A stretch of 64,000 nucleotides of DNA from JAJPKK01 sp963800215. Lineage in GTDB: Bacteria > Pseudomonadota > Alphaproteobacteria > Rhizobiales > Xanthobacteraceae. Within the stretch, counting starts at the first letter, position 1. Every line of letters begins with the position of its first letter. A model generated the notes under the pieces. The model did no database searches. It saw nothing but the letters and a program-made list of their open reading frames with translations, and was not told the origin of the DNA. Location: assembly GCA_963800215.1 (NCBI GenBank), contig CAWCZY010000008.1, positions 186,001 through 250,000 on the forward strand, given 5' to 3'. The translations under genes were made by a program, and so were the position numbers. Below, piece after piece: positions 9,353 to 19,540 of this stretch.

Positions 9353-10312
9353 ATGCGATACCGTTGTGCGGTTCTCGACGACTACCAGAATGTCGCCCTG
9401 AAGCTGGCCGACTGGTCGAAGATCACCGGGGATGTCGACGTCACCGTGTTCAACCAGCACATCGGAGGACCTGACGAGGTCCATCGCGCGCTCAGGGATT
9501 TCGACATCGTCTGCATGATGCGCGAACGCACGCCGTTCCGCCGCAATACCATCGAGGCGCTGCCCAACCTCAAGCTCCTGATCACCACCGGCGCGCGCAA
9601 CGCTTCGATCGACATGGCGGCGGCGGCCGAGCGGGGAATCACGGTCTGCGGCACCTCGAGCTTCGGCAATCCGACCACCGGCATCACCTTCGGCCTCATC
9701 CTGGAGCTGACGCGGCGGATCGGATTCGAACATGCGCGGCTCGAGGCAGGGCAGCCCTGGCAGGTCACGCTAGGGCCCGACATCGAGGGCATGACGCTCG
9801 GCATCATCGGCCTCGGCAAGCTCGGCGTGCGGGTCGCCGGCGTGGCCAAGGCCTTCGGCATGAAGGTGATCGCCTGGAGCCCCAATCTCACTGCGGAGAA
9901 GTGCAAGGAAGTCGGCGTCGAATATGCCTCCAAGGAAGACCTTTTTCGCCAAGCCGACATCGTCACCATCCATGTCCAGCTCGGCGACCGCTCGCGCGGG
10001 CTGGTCGGGGCGAAGGACATCGGCCTGATGAAGCCGACCGCCTACATCGTCAACACCGCGCGGGGGCCGATCGTCGACGAGAAGGCGCTGCTCGGCGCCC
10101 TGACCGAACGACGTATCGCCGGCGCCGGGCTCGACGTGTTCGATGTGGAACCGCTGCCGCTCGATCACCCGTTCCGAACCATGGACAATGTCGTGATCAC
10201 CCCCCATCTCGGCTATGTCAGCCTGCAGAACTACCAGCACTACTTCCCGGACATCGTCGAAGACATCCGCGGATTCATCGACGGCAAGCCGATGCGGGTG
10301 ATCGCTAAATGA
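9353..10312 (+). CDS. D-2-hydroxyacid dehydrogenase family protein
   Basis: It encodes 319 residues with GAGAGG upstream of the ATG. The order is an N-terminal catalytic half, an inserted Rossmann domain with GIIGLGKLGVRVA, and a C-terminal catalytic half. Active-site elements are visible: Arg in NTARGPIVDE, Glu in FDVEPLPLDHP, and His in ITPHLGY. Enzymes of this family reduce 2-keto acids or oxidise D-2-hydroxyacids with NAD(P)H. The substrate (glycerate, phosphoglycerate-like or other) is not readable. The gene is monocistronic. Confidence 0.9.
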   Translation: MRYRCAVLDDYQNVALKLADWSKITGDVDVTVFNQHIGGPDEVHRALRDFDIVCMMRERTPFRRNTIEALPNLKLLITTGARNASIDMAAAAERGITVCGTSSFGNPTTGITFGLILELTRRIGFEHARLEAGQPWQVTLGPDIEGMTLGIIGLGKLGVRVAGVAKAFGMKVIAWSPNLTAEKCKEVGVEYASKEDLFRQADIVTIHVQLGDRSRGLVGAKDIGLMKPTAYIVNTARGPIVDEKALLGALTERRIAGAGLDVFDVEPLPLDHPFRTMDNVVITPHLGYVSLQNYQHYFPDIVEDIRGFIDGKPMRVIAK

Positions 10313-10560
10313 AGAAGCGCGCCTAGACTTCAAACAGTCGCTCATTTTTTCATCACGCCCACTCTGTTGCCAAAGAGTGACGTAAAGACGGAAAAAGTGA
10401 CAGCGACGCAGGTGTTTGAGCAAGGTTCTGCGACCCTTGGCTGAGCCGAAAGCCATGTAAGATTGGCGAAACAACCCCCTTACAAGTCCACAACTTCCTG
10501 GCCGCCCGCGCGGAAAAAATCCATTGATTGCAATGCCGCCATTGGGCAGGCTAAAGATGG

Positions 10561-11322
10561 ATGGGGAGTAATAAATTGTTAATGAAATCCAGCGTGCGGA
10601 AAACGGCCCGCAAGGTGCCGCCGCAAATCCGTATGTTCGTTGATTTCGACGGCACCATCGCCCTTGAAGACACGACCGACGTGATCCTCGAGCGTTTTGC
10701 GGGACCGGAGTGGCGGGCGATCGAAGCCGAATGGCTTACCGGCCGCATCGGCTCGCGCGAATGCTTGGCGCGCCAAGTGGACCTCATCCGCGCTCTGCCC
10801 CACGAGATCGACGACCTCGTCGATGGCATCCCGCTCGATCCCCATTTTCTCGCCTTTTCGGCACTGTGCCGGGACAACGGCATTCCGCTGACGGTGGTAT
10901 CGGACGGGCTCGACCACGTCGTGATGAAGATGCTGGCGCGGGGCGGCGCCGAGGTCCCGGTCCGGGCCAACCGGTTGGAGTGGCGGGGCAAGGACCGCTG
11001 GCGGCTCGCCTTTCCGTTTTCCAGCGATGCCTGCCAGTCGGCCGCGGGGCACTGCAAATGCAGCGCGCTCGACCGCGAACCGGGGCCGTTGCGCATCCTG
11101 GTCGGCGACGGCCGTAGCGATTTCTGCGCCGCCGAGACCGCCGACCTCGTGATCGCCAAGGGCGCCCTTGCGGAACACTGTCACCGCAAGGGACTGTCCT
11201 ACCTCGTGTTCGGAAATTTCGCCGGCGCCATGACGATGCTTTCCGAATGGCTCGCCGCGCTCACCGAACTGCCGGAATTGAACCGAATCGCGGAAGCCAC
11301 TCATGCCTCGCCGGCCGCTTAA
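10561..11322 (+). CDS. HAD-IB family phosphatase (MtnX-like)
   Basis: It encodes 253 residues. The HAD nucleophile motif MFVDFDGTIALEDTTD lies near residue 20, followed by a helical cap, the motif II Ser/Thr in TVVSDGLD, and a late acidic motif (ILVGDGRSDFCAAETAD). This matches the phosphoserine phosphatase/MtnX branch of HAD enzymes. The ATG at 10582 is an alternative start. Its 3' end overlaps the aminotransferase start by 20 bases, so the three genes from 10561 to 13650 are one operon. The phosphorylated substrate is unknown. Confidence 0.85.
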   Translation: MGSNKLLMKSSVRKTARKVPPQIRMFVDFDGTIALEDTTDVILERFAGPEWRAIEAEWLTGRIGSRECLARQVDLIRALPHEIDDLVDGIPLDPHFLAFSALCRDNGIPLTVVSDGLDHVVMKMLARGGAEVPVRANRLEWRGKDRWRLAFPFSSDACQSAAGHCKCSALDREPGPLRILVGDGRSDFCAAETADLVIAKGALAEHCHRKGLSYLVFGNFAGAMTMLSEWLAALTELPELNRIAEATHASPAA

Positions 11323-12742
11323 GATCGCAGCGGCAGCCGCCGCCGATGGCGCAGCCGCCCGGGACCGCGAACTCCTCGAGCTCGAGGCGCTGTACTGCTC
11401 CCATGGCGATACGGTCCATTACACCGAGCCGCCGAAACTGTTCGAGAGCTGTGAGGGCTCGTACCTCTACGACGCCGAGGGGCGGGAATATCTCGACCTC
11501 CAGATGTGGTACTCGGCGGTCAATTTCGGCTACCGCAATCCGCGCCTGAACCAGGCGGCCAAGGACCAGCTCGACCGGCTGCCGCAGCTCGCCAGCCAGT
11601 ACCTGCACCGCGAGAAGATCGAGCTCGCGGCCATGATCGCGCGCGATTGCGAGGCGAAGTTCGGCCGCAAGGGCCGCGTCCATTTCAATGTCGGCGGCTC
11701 GCAGGCGGTGGAGGATTCCCTCAAGCTCGTGCGCAACGCGACCAACGGCAAGAGCCTGATGTTCGCCTTCGAGGGCGGCTATCACGGGCGCACGCTGGGT
11801 GCCTCCGCCATCACCTCGTCCTACCGCTACCGCCGCCGCTACGGCCATTTCGGCGACCGCGCGCAATTCGTGCCGTTCCCCTACCATTTCCGCGCCCCCA
11901 AGGGCATGAGCAAGGAGGAATACGGGCATCACTGCATCGCCCAGTTCGCCCGGCTCTTCGAGTCCGAATACAACGGCGTGTGGGACCCCAAGGCCGGCCA
12001 GGCCGAATACGCCGCCTTCTATGTGGAGACCGTGCAGGGCACCGGCGGCTACGTCATCCCGCCGAAGAACTTCTTCATCGAGTTGAAGAAGGTGCTCGAC
12101 CGCTACGGCATCCTGATGGTGGTCGACGAAATCCAGATGGGGTTCTTCCGTACCGGCAAGCTGTGGTCGATCGAGCACTTCGGCGTCCAGCCCGACATCA
12201 TCGTGTTCGGCAAGGCGCTCACCAACGGCCTCAATCCGCTGTCCGGCCTGTGGGCGCGCGAGGAACTGATCAACCCGAAAGTGTTCCCGCCCGGGTCGAC
12301 CCACTCCACCTTCAACGCCAATCCGCTCGGCACCGCGATCGGGCTCGAAGCGATGAAGATGATGCACGAGCTGGACTACGCGAGCTCGGTGCCGAAGAAA
12401 GGCGCCTACTTCCTGCGCGGCCTCGAAGAGCTCGAGCGCCGTCACAAGGTGATCGGCAACGTCGACGGGCTAGGCCTCGCCCTGCGCATGGAGATTTGCG
12501 CGGAGGACGGTATCACGCCGGACCGGGCGTTCGTCGATCGCATGGTCGACGAATCCCTCAAGGGCGATCTCGTCCACCATGGCCGGCGCTACGGGCTGGT
12601 GCTCGACATCGGCGGCTATTTCAAGAACGTGGTCACCCTCGCCCCCTCCCTCGACATCACCTATGGCGAGATCGATCTCGCCATCGCCCTCCTCGATCAG
12701 CTCATCGCCCGCGTCGCCGGCATGGCGGGGAGCCCGCGATGA
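11303..12742 (+). CDS. class III aminotransferase
   Basis: It encodes 479 residues. Fold type I class III features are present: the AFEGGYHGRT loop, the cofactor Asp in MVVDEIQMGFFRTG, the PLP lysine in FGKALTNGLNP, and the STFNANPLG segment. Such enzymes move an amino group between omega-amino compounds or amino acids and a keto acid. The protein resembles GABA/ornithine-type transaminases but no specific substrate can be named. It overlaps the HAD gene upstream and the hydrolase gene downstream (ATGA), so translation is coupled. Confidence 0.9.
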   Translation: MPRRPLKIAAAAAADGAAARDRELLELEALYCSHGDTVHYTEPPKLFESCEGSYLYDAEGREYLDLQMWYSAVNFGYRNPRLNQAAKDQLDRLPQLASQYLHREKIELAAMIARDCEAKFGRKGRVHFNVGGSQAVEDSLKLVRNATNGKSLMFAFEGGYHGRTLGASAITSSYRYRRRYGHFGDRAQFVPFPYHFRAPKGMSKEEYGHHCIAQFARLFESEYNGVWDPKAGQAEYAAFYVETVQGTGGYVIPPKNFFIELKKVLDRYGILMVVDEIQMGFFRTGKLWSIEHFGVQPDIIVFGKALTNGLNPLSGLWAREELINPKVFPPGSTHSTFNANPLGTAIGLEAMKMMHELDYASSVPKKGAYFLRGLEELERRHKVIGNVDGLGLALRMEICAEDGITPDRAFVDRMVDESLKGDLVHHGRRYGLVLDIGGYFKNVVTLAPSLDITYGEIDLAIALLDQLIARVAGMAGSPR

Positions 12743-13650
12743 CCATCGTCGATCGCAGCTTCTCCGTCGGCAGCGGACGCACCGGCTTCCTGCTGATCCA
12801 CGGGCTCGGCGGCACGCCGATCGAGCTGAAATTCGTCGCGAAGGGCCTCGCCCGCAACGGCTTCGCCGTCCACTGCTGCCAGCTCGCGGGCCATTGCGGC
12901 GACGCCTCCGATCTCCTGGCGACCGGATGGCAGGATTGGTATGCGAGCGTCGTTGCCGCCTTCGAGCGGCTGCGCGCGACCTGCGACACCGTGGTGGTGG
13001 GCGGCCTGTCGATGGGGGCGGTGCTGGCCCTGCATCTCGCCGCCCAGCGGCCGGACGATGTCCACGGCCTTGCGCTCTATGCGCCGACGCTGTGGTACGA
13101 CGGCTGGGCGATGCCGTGGTACCGGTTCGGGCTGCGCCTGGGCATGCTGACCGGGTTCGGGCGCTGGTGCGTGCGCCGGTTGTACAGCTTCGTGGAGACC
13201 GCGCCCTACGGAATCGAGGATCCGGCCATCCGCGCCGTAGTGCTGGCCGCGATGAACTCCGGAGACACCACCCAGGCCGGCATCTTGGTCACCCCCGGTG
13301 CCTCCTTGTGCGAGCTTTGCCTCCTGGTCGATCAGGTGACGCCGCGTCTGTCCGCGATCAAGGCGCCGGCGCTGGTGATCCAGGCCCGCGAGGACGATCT
13401 GTCCAGCATCAAAAACGCCCAATATCTGCAGCGACATCTCGGCGGCATCGTCGATACCCTGATCCTCGACGACAGCTACCACATCGTCACCGTGGACCGG
13501 CAGCGCGACCTCCTGATCGAGAGCTCGGTGGCGTTCGCCACCGTCCTGTCGGCGCGGCGCGAGGGCGAGAATACGGTGCGGGCACTCGAACACGCCCGCG
13601 CCGGCCGGGGTACGCGCGCCGCATCCGAGACCGCCGCTCCGCATCCGTAA
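12739..13650 (+). CDS. alpha/beta hydrolase (carboxylesterase/monoacylglycerol-lipase-like)
   Basis: It encodes 303 residues; the ATG overlaps the aminotransferase stop. The oxyanion region is LLIHGLGGTP near residue 20, the nucleophile elbow GGLSMGA lies near residue 93, and Asp and His of the triad are likely in AREDDLSS and DDSYHIVTVD. There is no signal peptide, so it acts in the cytoplasm. Being the last gene of the HAD/aminotransferase operon, it may release or acylate the product of that pathway. The Ala/Arg-rich tail after about residue 275 appears disordered. Confidence 0.85.
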   Translation: MTIVDRSFSVGSGRTGFLLIHGLGGTPIELKFVAKGLARNGFAVHCCQLAGHCGDASDLLATGWQDWYASVVAAFERLRATCDTVVVGGLSMGAVLALHLAAQRPDDVHGLALYAPTLWYDGWAMPWYRFGLRLGMLTGFGRWCVRRLYSFVETAPYGIEDPAIRAVVLAAMNSGDTTQAGILVTPGASLCELCLLVDQVTPRLSAIKAPALVIQAREDDLSSIKNAQYLQRHLGGIVDTLILDDSYHIVTVDRQRDLLIESSVAFATVLSARREGENTVRALEHARAGRGTRAASETAAPHP

Positions 13651-13813
13651 GCTATCGGCTTCACACATCTTGGATGACGACTGTCTCATCGGCGTGGTGC
13701 TGGGAAACTCGCGCCTGCGGCCGAGTATCTCAGTCACCATAAGTCGCGATGGCGGTTGCCCTCACGTCAGCGCCGATCCAAACTATGGCGCGGCGTGGAT
13801 TGACGGGCACGAC

Positions 13814-15067
13814 ATGAAGGCGATCATCATCGGCGGCGGCATCGGCGGTCTGACCACCGCGCTCATGTTGCATGCGCGGGGCATCGACTGCGAGGTGTTC
13901 GAGCAGGCGGATGCGCTGCGCGAGCTCGGCGTCGGGATCAACACGCTGCCCCACGCCATCAAGGAACTGGCCGGGCTCGGCCTGTTGGAGCGGCTCGACG
14001 CGGTGGCGATCCGCACCTACGAGCTGTTCTACATGAACCGCTTCGGCCAGGAGATCTGGCGCGAGCCGCGCGGCCTCGCGGCCGGCTACGACGTGCCGCA
14101 ATTCTCGATCCACCGCGGCCGCCTGCACGGCGTGATCCACCAGGCGGTACGCGCGCGCATCGGCGAAGGCCGCATTCACACCGGCCACCGGCTCGGCGCC
14201 TTTACCCAGGACGAAGGCGGCGTCACCGCCTATCTGTTCGACCGCAGCGGCCACCGCGCCACCGCGCGCGGCGACGTGCTGATCGGCTGCGACGGCATTC
14301 ATTCCAGGGTGCGCGAGACGCTGTTTCCCGACGAAGGCCCCGCAAGATGGAACGGCATCATGCTGTGGCGCGGCGCCGTCAACTGGCCGGCCTTCCTCAC
14401 CGGACGCTCCATGATCGTCGCCGGCGGGCTCGCGGCGAAATTCGTCGTCTATCCCATCGCCGAAGGCTCGCGGGCGGACCGCAAGCTCACCAATTGGGCG
14501 GTGACGGCCAAGGTCGGCCCCAACGATACGCCGCCGCCCAACAAGGAGGACTGGTCCAACCCCGGCCGCATGCAGGATCTGATGCCGCATCTGCGGCGCT
14601 TCCAGGTGCCCGGCATCGATCCCCAGCATCTCGTCGAGGCGACCGGCGAATTCTGGGAATTTCCCATGTGCGACCGAGATCCGCTGCCGCGCTGGTCCCA
14701 CGGCCGGGTGACGCTGTTGGGCGACGCCGCCCATCCCATGTACCCCGTGGGCTCGAACGGCGCCTCCCAGGCGATCCTCGATGCGCGCGTTCTCGCCGAC
14801 CGGCTCGAGGCCGCCGAGCATCCCCGCGCGGCGCTCGCGGCCTACGAGCAGGAGCGCCTGCCCATGACCGCGCAGATCGTTCGCATGAACCGCAAGGGCG
14901 GCCCGGAAGGGGTCATCGACGCCGTCGAGGAGATCGCACCGGACGGCTTTGCCGACGTCGACGCCGTGCTCAGCTTCGAACGCCGCCAGGCGATCGTGCG
15001 CGGCTACGCCTCGACCGCGGGCTTCGCCAAGGAGCAGGTCAACAAGGCCGCAGGAAAAGCGGCCTGA
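13814..15067 (+). CDS. FAD-dependent monooxygenase (PhzS-like flavin-dependent oxidoreductase)
   Basis: It encodes 417 residues; the start is placed at MKAIIIGGGIGGLTTAL, where the Rossmann fold begins. Class A flavoprotein monooxygenase motifs are in order: GGGIGG at the N-terminus, a DG motif in DVLIGCDGIHSRVR, and the FAD ribityl motif LLGDAAHPMYPVGSNGA. The overall pattern resembles PhzS and related aromatic hydroxylases. It would use NAD(P)H and O2 to hydroxylate an aromatic acid. The Liv-type importer follows on the same strand about 265 bases on, after a repeat, so they may work on one substrate but are probably not one transcript. Confidence 0.87.
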   Translation: MKAIIIGGGIGGLTTALMLHARGIDCEVFEQADALRELGVGINTLPHAIKELAGLGLLERLDAVAIRTYELFYMNRFGQEIWREPRGLAAGYDVPQFSIHRGRLHGVIHQAVRARIGEGRIHTGHRLGAFTQDEGGVTAYLFDRSGHRATARGDVLIGCDGIHSRVRETLFPDEGPARWNGIMLWRGAVNWPAFLTGRSMIVAGGLAAKFVVYPIAEGSRADRKLTNWAVTAKVGPNDTPPPNKEDWSNPGRMQDLMPHLRRFQVPGIDPQHLVEATGEFWEFPMCDRDPLPRWSHGRVTLLGDAAHPMYPVGSNGASQAILDARVLADRLEAAEHPRAALAAYEQERLPMTAQIVRMNRKGGPEGVIDAVEEIAPDGFADVDAVLSFERRQAIVRGYASTAGFAKEQVNKAAGKAA

Positions 15068-15119
15068 CCCGAGCTGGATGCCGAGTTGAATCGGATCGCG
15101 CTCTCAAGTCTTTGATTTC

Positions 15120-15166
15120 GAGCATAATCTTGTTTGAAAAGTCTGCGACTTTTCGGGATCATGCTC
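15120..15166. repeat. short palindromic intergenic element (GAGCAT...ATGCTC)
   Basis: The outer arms GAGCATAATC / GATCATGCTC and inner arms GAAAAGTC / GACTTTTC surround a 3-base centre. This is a family of intergenic palindromes well known in Rhizobiales. It directly precedes repeat copy B and together with it fills the gap between the monooxygenase and livH. Confidence 0.65.
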
Positions 15167-15169
15167 TAC

Positions 15170-15317
15170 TGGAGCGTTTTTCGTCTACGTTGAACTCACA
15201 ATCGGCTGTCATCGCCCGGCTCGACCGGGCGATCCAGTAAACACCGACCGTGAGTACTGGATTGCCCGGTCAAGCCGGGCAATGACACCAATAGGGTCAG
15301 CCTAATCGGAATGCTCC
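15170..15317. repeat. intergenic palindromic repeat, copy B
   Basis: The arms at 15207-15239 and 15255-15287 mirror those of copy A at 2993-3135, and the flanks also match in reverse orientation. The two copies are about 12 kb apart and inverted. Position before livH suggests it may affect read-through from the monooxygenase gene. Confidence 0.75.
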
Positions 15318-15332
15318 AGCGACCAGGACTCC

Positions 15333-16256
15333 ATGACCGCCACGCTCTTCATCGTCCAGGTCCTCAACGGGATTCAGCTCGGCGTCCTGCTGTTCCTCAT
15401 CGCCGCGGGACTGACCCTGGTGTTCGGGGTGATGGACTTCATCAATCTCGCCCACGGCGTGCAGTACATGCTCGGCGCCTATTTCGCCGTCATGTTCTAC
15501 GGGCTGACCGGCAGCTTCCTGGCGGCGCTGGGGCTGGCGCTCATCGCCTCGCTCGGCATCGGGCTACTGCTGGAATTCGCGGTGTTCCGCCATCTCTATG
15601 ACCGCGACCATCTCGACCAGGTGATCGCGACCTTCGGCATCATCCTGTTCCTGAACCAGGGCGTGAGGATCGTGTGGGGAGCAGCGCCCCTGAGCCTGCC
15701 GATCCCGGACCTGTTGTCCGGCACCGTGGTGCTGATGCCGGGCCTGGTCTATCCGGTGTGGCGGCTTGTCATCATCGCCTGCGGGCTCGCCACCGCGGCG
15801 CTGCTCTACGTCTTGATCCGCTTCACCCGGGTCGGCATGCTGGTGCGCGCGGGCGCCACCGACGCGGCGATGGTGTCGGCGCTCGGCGTCGACATCAGGC
15901 GGCTGTTCATGATCGTGTTCGGCTTCGGCACCATGCTGGCGGGATTCGCCGGCGTGATGATCGCGCCGATCCTCTCGGTCGAGCCGGGCATGGGCGACAC
16001 CATCCTCATCCTCGCCTTCGTCGTCATCGTCATCGGCGGCATCGGCTCGATCCGCGGCGCGTTCCTGGGCGCGATGCTGATCGGGCTCGTCGACACGCTC
16101 GGGCGCTCCTTCGCCGTCGACATCCTGCGCCTGTTCATGGCGCCGTCGCCGGCGCGCACGGTCGGACCGGCGATCGCCTCGATGCTGATCTATCTCCTGA
16201 TGGCGGTCGTGCTCTATGTGCGCCCGAGCGGCCTGTTCCCGGCGCGGGGCCGCTGA
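15333..16256 (+). CDS. livH: branched-chain amino acid-type ABC transporter permease (LivH)
   Basis: It encodes 307 residues with about eight hydrophobic segments and the LivH-type motifs NGIQLGVLLFL, FGVMDFINLAHG and VIVIGGIGSIRGAFLGA. It forms the membrane channel with LivM in HAAT-family importers for branched-chain amino acids, amides or aromatic acids. It is the first of four adjacent genes encoding both permeases and both ATPases. The stop codon abuts the ATG of livM. No periplasmic binding protein gene is in the cluster. Confidence 0.93.
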   Translation: MTATLFIVQVLNGIQLGVLLFLIAAGLTLVFGVMDFINLAHGVQYMLGAYFAVMFYGLTGSFLAALGLALIASLGIGLLLEFAVFRHLYDRDHLDQVIATFGIILFLNQGVRIVWGAAPLSLPIPDLLSGTVVLMPGLVYPVWRLVIIACGLATAALLYVLIRFTRVGMLVRAGATDAAMVSALGVDIRRLFMIVFGFGTMLAGFAGVMIAPILSVEPGMGDTILILAFVVIVIGGIGSIRGAFLGAMLIGLVDTLGRSFAVDILRLFMAPSPARTVGPAIASMLIYLLMAVVLYVRPSGLFPARGR

Positions 16257-17238
16257 ATGGCCGCTCTCGATGGCGCGGGGGGCGAGGCGAAGCCCGGAAC
16301 GCGTGTATCCGCCGATGTGATCGTGCCGCTCGTCCTGTTCGCCTTCTTCGCCGCGGTGCCGCTCGCCGCTGCCGGCGCGCAGGCCTATCTCGTCAGCGTG
16401 TTCATGCGGATCATGATCTTCGCCATCGCCGCCATCGGGCTCGACCTCATTCTCGGCTATGGCGCACTGATCTCGTTCGGCCATGCCGCCTTCATCGGGC
16501 TCGGCGCCTATGCCGTCGGCATACTCGCCGCCCAAGGTATCCATGACGCGTCGATCGCGCTCGCCGCGGCGCTCGCGGTCGCGATGCTGTTCGCCTTCCT
16601 CACCGGCCTCGTGTGCCTGCGCACCAAGGGCGTCTATTTCATCATGATCACGCTCGCGTTCGGGCAGATGGCGTTCTTCACCGCCGGCTCGCTCGCGCCT
16701 TACGGCGGCGACGACGGCCTCACCATCCACATGCGCGACACGGTGTTCGGCTATCCCCTGCTGGAGAATGCCCGGGCGTTCTATTACCTCGTCCTCGCCT
16801 GCCTCGCGGCGAGCTATGGGCTGTGCCGGGCGCTGATCGCCTCGCGGTTCGGCCGCGTGTTTCGCGGCGCGCGGGAAAATCCCACTCGCATGGCGGCGAT
16901 CGGATTCGACACCACCCGCTTCCAGCTGGTCGCCTATGTCGTCTCCGGCGCGCTCGGCGGCTTGTCCGGCTTCCTGCTCGCCAACGCCACCGACTTCGTC
17001 AGCCCCGCCTACATGTCGTGGCAGCGCTCCGGCGACCTCCTGATCATGGTGATCTTCGGCGGCATGGGCCGGCTCTATGGCGCGGTGGTCGGCGCCTTGG
17101 CATACCTGCTGCTGGAGGAGCGGCTCGCCGACTATACCGAACAGTGGAAGGTCATCATCGGGCCGCTGCTGGTCGTCGTCGTGGTGTTCGCCCGCGGCGG
17201 CCTCGTCGGCGTCGCGCAGAAACTGTGGAGCTGGCGGC

Positions 17239-17246
<8 letters not shown>
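16257..17246 (+). CDS. livM: branched-chain amino acid-type ABC transporter permease (LivM)
   Basis: It encodes 329 residues with about ten membrane segments. LivM-type motifs are IAAIGLDLILGYGALISFGHAA near residue 60, RTKGVYFIMITLAFGQM, and a late GGMGRLYGAVVGA. It begins immediately after the livH stop and its last 8 bases overlap livG, so it is translated as part of the same operon. It pairs with LivH in the inner membrane. Confidence 0.93.
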
Positions 17247-17991
<745 letters not shown>

Positions 17992-17996
17992 CGGCG

Positions 17997-18704
17997 ATGC
18001 CGGCCATGCTCGAACTCGAACACATCGCCGCCGGCTACGGCCCTGCCCGGGTGTTGTTCGACGTCAATCTCGCGGTCGCCGAGGGCGAGGTGGTGACGCT
18101 GCTCGGCCGCAACGGCATGGGCAAGACGACCGCCATCCGCGTGCTGATGGGGCTGTTGCCGGCGAGCAGCGGCACGGCGCGCTTCGCCGGCGTGCCGCTC
18201 ATCGGCCTTGCGCCCTATCGCATCGCCCGGCTCGGCCTCGGCCTGGTTCCCGAAGGGCGGCGGATCTTTCCCACCCTCACGGTGGAGGAAAACCTGGTCG
18301 CGACGGCGGCGGCGCGGTTCGGTCCGCCGCGCTGGCAGCTTCGTGAGGTTTACGGATTCTTCCCGGCCCTCGCCGAGCGCCGCACCAACATGGGCAACGA
18401 AATCTCCGGCGGCGAGCAGCAGATGCTCGCGATCGGCCGCGCGCTGATGACCAATCCCAAGCTCCTCATCCTCGACGAGGCGACCGAGGGGCTGGCGCCG
18501 CTGATCCGCGCCGAAATCTGGGCCTGCCTCGCCCGACTCAAGCAGGAGGGGCAGGCGATCCTCTTGGTGGACAAGCATATCGAGGCGCTGGCCAGGATCG
18601 CCGATCGCCATGTGGTGATCGAGAAAGGCACCGTGGTCTGGACCGGGAACTCGCCCGCGCTCGCCGCGGACGGCGAGGTGCGCGGGCGCTACCTGCAGGT
18701 GTGA
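17997..18704 (+). CDS. livF: branched-chain amino acid-type ABC transporter ATP-binding protein (LivF)
   Basis: It encodes 235 residues. Walker A is GRNGMGKTT, the LivF hallmark LVPEGRRIFPTLTVEENL is present, the signature is ISGGEQQMLAIGRAL, and Walker B is LLILDEATEGLAP. The switch position reads LVDKHIEAL where most LivF proteins have VEQN; a His remains two residues later. It is the last gene of the transporter operon. Confidence 0.92.
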   Translation: MPAMLELEHIAAGYGPARVLFDVNLAVAEGEVVTLLGRNGMGKTTAIRVLMGLLPASSGTARFAGVPLIGLAPYRIARLGLGLVPEGRRIFPTLTVEENLVATAAARFGPPRWQLREVYGFFPALAERRTNMGNEISGGEQQMLAIGRALMTNPKLLILDEATEGLAPLIRAEIWACLARLKQEGQAILLVDKHIEALARIADRHVVIEKGTVVWTGNSPALAADGEVRGRYLQV

Positions 18705-18847
18705 CCGTCATCCCGGGGCAGCCCACCGGGTCCGGCCTTTGGCCGGCCCGAACCCGGAATGACCGAGGTCAAATTCATTGTTTTTGAATCCTTCCAATCA
18801 GGATAAGCTCGGCTCAAGCGAAACAACACCAAAGGGAGGAGACGATT

Positions 18848-19537
18848 ATGGCCAAGCACGACGAATCCCGCCGCGCGTTTTTGGTCGGTGCGGCCGTCGG
18901 TGCCGGCGCCGTCGCCGGGACCGGCATGGTGTCGGGGGCGCTCGCCCAGCACCGTCAGCACCCCAAGGCCGCGGAGGAGCCGGAGGCCGCCCACGGCCAC
19001 GACGGCGGCGAGGGCCACGGCGCGTTCCTCAATGACGACAATGCGGCGACCATCGCGGCCTTTGCCGAGCGGCTGATGCCCGGTGCGCCGGGCAAGCCGG
19101 GCGCGCGCGACGCCGACGTGCTCAACTACATCGACCTCGCCCTCGCCGGCGCTTATTCCGACCAGCAGGATTTCTACCGCCGCGGCCTCGCCGCGCTCGA
19201 TGCCTATTGCCGCAAGACCTTCAACCAGCCGTTCGTGAAGCTCAGCGCGGCCCAGCAGGACGAAGTGATCACCGCGCTCGAGCAGGGCAAGGCGAGCGAG
19301 TTCACCTATCCCACCGCGCAGGCGTTCTTCAACGCCGTTCGCACCCACACCATGGAGGGCATGTTCGCCGACCCGATCTATGGCGGCAACAAGGACTTCG
19401 CCGGCTGGAAGCTGGTCGGCTTTCCCGGCGCCCAGCCGTTCTTCACCGCCGCGGACATGCAGAGCAGGCAGGCGTTCAACCGCGCGCCCATCACCGGCCT
19501 CCAGGCCCAGGCCAAAATCGCATCGCGAAAGGCATGA
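18848..19537 (+). CDS. gluconate 2-dehydrogenase subunit 3-family protein (Tat-exported small subunit)
   Basis: It encodes 229 residues; GGGAGGA lies just before the ATG. A twin-arginine signal is clear (SRRAFLVGAAVGAGAVAG, then an Ala-rich cleavage region near residue 33). A His-rich stretch (GHDGGEGHGAF) follows, then the family domain (AERLMPGAPGKPGARDADVLNYID). Proteins of this family chaperone or carry the GMC catalytic subunit across the membrane by the Tat pathway. It lies 3 bases before the first of two GMC genes and probably serves both. Confidence 0.9.
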   Translation: MAKHDESRRAFLVGAAVGAGAVAGTGMVSGALAQHRQHPKAAEEPEAAHGHDGGEGHGAFLNDDNAATIAAFAERLMPGAPGKPGARDADVLNYIDLALAGAYSDQQDFYRRGLAALDAYCRKTFNQPFVKLSAAQQDEVITALEQGKASEFTYPTAQAFFNAVRTHTMEGMFADPIYGGNKDFAGWKLVGFPGAQPFFTAADMQSRQAFNRAPITGLQAQAKIASRKA

Positions 19538-19540
19538 GCC

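Noticed and set aside
11506..13650. A single 714-residue protein spanning the aminotransferase and hydrolase
   Set aside because: Its first part is the aminotransferase read out of frame; only the segment from 12739 is a real protein.
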